From positions 8,473,647 through 8,537,646 of the forward strand of contig CM025851.1 in assembly GCA_003952965.2 (NCBI GenBank): a DNA stretch of 64,000 bases, read 5' to 3'. Below, piece after piece: positions 60,170 through 64,000 of this stretch; within the stretch, counting starts at the first letter, position 1; each line of letters starts with the position of its first letter. Below the pieces are notes generated by a model. It was not told the origin of the DNA. It was given only the letters and a program-made list of their open reading frames with translations, and ran no database searches. The position numbers and the translations under genes are program-made. This DNA comes from Morella rubra (Eukaryota; Streptophyta; Magnoliopsida; Fagales; Myricaceae).

Positions 60170-63100
60170 TGATAAGTAGTTATGATTAGGAGAGTTTTCT
60201 TTTGTTCAAACTATGCGTGAAAAGTTTTTGTGTTTTTTAGTTTTTACATATCAATCTGCAAAAAGAACATAACCATAGACTGATCTTATAGTGGAATTAT
60301 GTCTTATCCTCAGGCTTTCTCCTATTATTTTTTCTGAGCTTACTTACAAAGATTAAGCTAATAGAAGAAATACGTGCATTGACTGCAACGATTCTTTCCA
60401 TTGTTTTTTTTTTTTTTTTTTGTGAAGAAGAAGCCGATTAGGAGGGACTGAAAGTAGCAACCTATCCAAAAAATTTGGTCGAAATGGTCCATTGCGCACA
60501 AAAAAAATTGGATTCCAGCAAATCACAGCTGCTTGAAGCAAGATAAAACCAGGTGAAGACATATATTTTATTATCAAAGGTCGGATTCCTTTAATAACAT
60601 TCTAAGATGATACAAAGATGGTACGTACTCAGCACACTAACACGTCCGATAGAGAGAGATTAACGACAGTGTTTCGAGTGTCTCATGACTCTTTGCACGA
60701 ACTTTCATTTATGGACCACTTGATCTTAATAAATATATAAACTGGAGCAAACCCTAAAGTTTGGGGCGGCCTTTTTAAAACCCACCAGCCACCATGGCGC
60801 AGCACCACTTTGTGTCGAAAAAGATCAAATTACGCAATCAAACCACTATAATAAATAAATAAATAAAGTTGCACGAGAGCAGGTACAGAAAGCACTTTGC
60901 CATAAATTTACTCTGCAAATCTGCATCGCGTTGAAACGCAAGCAATGAAGTTTCCACTTCAAGCTAGCTTCCATAGCGCGTGTTATTTCATTTATCACTG
61001 ACGACTTTATGCCTCCGATTCGGACAAGTGACATGAAAAAAGCTCAAAAGTAGATACATATATAAGACGAACATGGGGGTACGTAGCTCTAGTTCCGTGA
61101 ACACTCTTTTCCTTTTAATAAAATAGAAAGGGTTGAATTATTATTATTAATTTTTTATTTTATTTTTAATGATGCAGGTCATAACTCATATGTTGAACCC
61201 AAAATCAAAGTACTTGACGCGGACGTTGCACCTACGTCTGAAGCTGAGTTTTCACGAAATTAGAATACTGTTCAGAGCAAACGAATATTGATGTAGAAAA
61301 GGCTTTTTTTTCAACACCTTCTAAGACATACAAACAAACTTATCAGTATCTATTCGATCGGTACGCTTATATTACGAGATGCTGAACCAAAAGGGAACCG
61401 AAAGGACGAAAGGTTATCATGCAAGTTGAACGATTCGAAGAAGAGAAACAGAATTAGACGGAATAATGCCTTCTAAATTTCTAAGGCGATCGAGCATAGA
61501 TCAAAGGCATTGTATATCACCAATAGCATCTCAAGGGGCCACTTTTCTCTGGATAAATTATTCTTTGTAGATTAATGTTTTGTAACTTTTATTATTCCTT
61601 TCTGCCTTGTCCTGTTCGTTACATTGATGTTTTATCTGCCAAATGGACCCACGACTACAGTGACTTCATTTTTCATTTTTTATTTTCTTTTTCAAATGAT
61701 GATATTTTCTTTTTCCTAGATTCGTCATGGAGAAGGAAAGAACCACAGTGACTGATTAGGCTGTTCATATACAGTACCAGTGGTGGGATCTCGGGGACCA
61801 CTTGTTGGAAGAGAAGAATGTGGAAACCCCAAAATCCCCTGAAATGTTATATAATTCGTTCTCCAGCCAATGTATTAATTGCAGCCATTTCACGAGTAGA
61901 CATCACCATAGCACAGAGCCAAAGCAGTGGGACCACAGAGCTCCCTCTTTGCTGCTTTTGCATAGAAAAACGTCTATATTTAAGTGATCTGACTTAGACA
62001 ACTTAAAATTAAGAAAAAAAGAGCAAGGTGTGTATATTTTAATATGCAGACCATTGACAGAGAGAACTTTCATGGAAACTCGCTTTGAAAGGGACCATTT
62101 ATCTTCAGTACTGCCTGTTTAGTTCTCTATGATTTTGACAGGAATAAGATAATTACACTTGAAGCAACTATTCGTTCGTAGCTTAAGGTCACTCTTTATC
62201 AATCCCCAAATGAATCTAAAGATATACTTTAATATAACGTGTCACTGTAGTTCATGTCGTTTTCATCTTTCTTTTTGATATTGGTGAACCATACCAAGGG
62301 ATAGCTTTACACTGTTTATCATTTTTCAATCAAACCCCACTTGTCCTGCACCCATAAGCTTCTGTGGGATTGAAACCACGTACAAGTTTCAGGCCACAAG
62401 TTTGAATCTCAACCCATGAGCCAAAGAACAATATAAACCCACTTAATTGGCACGGCCAAAGACAGGGAGCTGATCACGTGTTAAAGAATAGAACATCGAA
62501 TTTGAGTATTCTTTTGCCATGGAGATCGATGGGCATAGTCTTCTACTTTTAATATACTTTAATATGCGTTCAAATTCTAGTATTTTCTTCTGTGTCAGAT
62601 GTACCAATTAAGTTGGAAACATATTTACTGCTATTGGATTCACAACTTTGTTAAAAATAATTGCATGCTTTAGATGACTACAATTTCATCTCCTTCGTTT
62701 TCATCTTTCGGGTCGATTGATGCATGATAACGTAAGAAAAAAAAGACTTCTGTCGGCCGTCTTGCCCTATTTGCACGGGAAGGAAAGGTTCTCCCTCGAG
62801 GAATACTTAAAGCATCCGGCACTTTTACTCTAGCAGACTTTCTTTTAATTCTTTAATGTTTCGATTACATAATGATGCCAGAAACTAAAGTGGAGCAGAA
62901 AGAAGAGCAGCATGCATGGTCTCCTCGAAACAGAAAGAGGCCAAAAAATATGTTTCTTCAAGGTGATAAAGGAAAATGGTGGGTTTTCTCATGATTGTTT
63001 CTTTTTTTTTTTTATTTTTAGTGGATTAGAAAAGATATACATTATTTTGTTGCAGAACACCCCAAAAAAAAAAACATATTGGTAGAAGTATAATTCCATA

Positions 63101-63181
63101 TCTCAGGTTTGGGTTTACTTTCAAGGACTCTATCTAGCGAATTCAACTCCTCATCTTCGGCCTGAAAATTGTAATTAACTA

Positions 63182-63533
63182 GGGCATATTTGCATTTAGA
63201 AAATTTTAAAACTTTTGGTGCATGATGTTGTGAAAATTAAGATTAATTTTTGAAGTGTGTTTGAAAGATGTTGGGAAATTTTAGAGTTCTACTAGTGAAA
63301 AAGTAGATGATTTGAGTAAAAATTGGAAATAGATGATTTGATGAAGAGATAGATGTTTTTAAAATTTATTATTTTATTATTTTAATTTTTGAAAATTAAA
63401 ATTAAAAGAGAAAAAAAATTATTGTGAATTTCTTATTTGGTATGTAAACGGAAAAAGTTAAAAATTTTGAGACCAAAATTCATAGTTGTATTTAAAAATT
63501 CTTAAAATCTCAATTTTTAATAAAAATATGCCC
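63182..63533. repeat. MITE-like element, about 350 bp
   Basis: The ends are GGGCATATTT (63182-63191) and AAATATGCCC (63524-63533), a perfect 10-bp inverted repeat. They continue inward with similar AT-rich sequence (AAAATTTTAAAAC versus AAAATTGAGATTTTAAG). No coding frame is present. Confidence 0.6.
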
Positions 63534-64000
63534 CAAAGTGTCTTTAAGTTTGTCTACCTAATACTGTTGAACAAAAAATTGTTTTTGGGCACAAAGATGG
63601 ATGTATGCATTCATGCACACGCGAAACTTTTGGCCGATCACAGTTGACAAGTTCGAATAACATAAAGCGAGAACCATATGGTGTTCATGCACGTAGTTTT
63701 TACAATTTTTTATATTAAAAAGAAAAAAAAAATCAAAGCTCAGAACTCCGCAATTGGATGTAACCGTGATAACACACCCCAGTAGTTTAAGCATCCATTA
63801 AAGAATGAACCTAAGAAAAAGACATAACACATATTCTCTCAATACAAATCGAGTCACAAATTCTAACCCCAACAAAGTAGTGGTAATAATTCGACGAGTG
63901 AGAATAATATTGCGTCCACCTATTATCTTTATTTCTCTTTAAATTACATGGTATAATTCGCTAATCCCCTTATATGATATTATCCTAGCTCAACCAGAGG

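Larger units (their letters stand above)
57051..64000. other. Gene-poor, AT-rich region upstream of TOPLESS
   Basis: No gene is recognisable in nearly 7 kb. The left ~800 bases, up to about 57850, are of balanced composition and probably hold distal TOPLESS promoter. Beyond lie AT-rich stretches, a (TA)n tract at 59393, MITE-like elements at 59840-60169 and 63182-63533, and several homopolymers. A GC-richer patch at about 58850-59150 (open on the plus strand for 117 codons, with a GA tract at 58988) has no recognisable product. The short open frames have no motif, splice support or repeat of a known gene. Confidence 0.5.

Overview
This is plant nuclear DNA from a dicot. The genes are intron-rich with GT..AG introns, the spacers are AT-rich and carry small MITE-like elements, and the proteins are close to Arabidopsis ones. 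I infer a rosid-like, possibly woody eudicot, but the species cannot be fixed from sequence alone. There is no sign of bacterial, organellar or viral DNA. I traced ten protein-coding genes and rebuilt their exons from splice sites and reading-frame continuity. The multi-exon lengths sum to whole codons, and several match the length of the Arabidopsis homologue closely.

Layout: (1) 1350-4979 +, type I vacuolar H+-pyrophosphatase (AVP1/VHP), with its first coding exon outside the window. (2) 5859-7923 -, SRG1-like 2-oxoglutarate/Fe(II) dioxygenase, 353 aa. (3) 10757-14399 +, calcineurin-B-like EF-hand protein, 175 aa. (4) 15723-17167 +, uncharacterised coiled-coil protein. (5) 18521-18841 -, small two-helix membrane protein. 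(6) 19500-21883 -, DEAD-box helicase RH35 (DDX41/Abstrakt type), 587 aa. (7) 23353-23988 +, TTM3 CYTH tunnel phosphatase, one GC-rich exon, head-to-head with RH35. (8) 26219-26932 +, a probable secreted cysteine-rich peptide with TATA box, intron and poly(A) signal. (9) 27391-32029 -, plastid-type CobW/ZNG metallochaperone GTPase, 461 aa, 10 exons. (10) 35534-45356 +, leucine-rich-repeat protein, 578 aa, 15 exons, largely one repeat per exon. (11) 47617-56415 -, the co-repressor TOPLESS, 1136 aa, 25 coding exons. About 7 kb with no recognisable gene follows.

The blocks CobW - LRR - TOPLESS, with AVP1 at the other end, recall Arabidopsis chromosome 1 (AVP1 At1g15690, CobW At1g15730, LRR At1g15740, TPL At1g15750). 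This looks like conserved synteny with other genes lying between in this genome. The genes do not form one pathway. They are housekeeping and regulatory genes for vacuolar proton pumping, Ca2+ sensing, RNA helicase function, phosphate hydrolysis, zinc delivery and transcriptional repression.

The least ordinary items are the cysteine-rich peptide gene with a CxxxC...CxxxC pattern, the 72-nt exon-per-repeat LRR gene, a near-perfect hairpin just after the TTM3 stop codon, the lack of the CDC26 cistron expected upstream of TTM3, a ~340-bp foldback element beside TOPLESS, and paired ~120-bp duplications in an LRR-gene intron. I found no clearly new multi-gene system.
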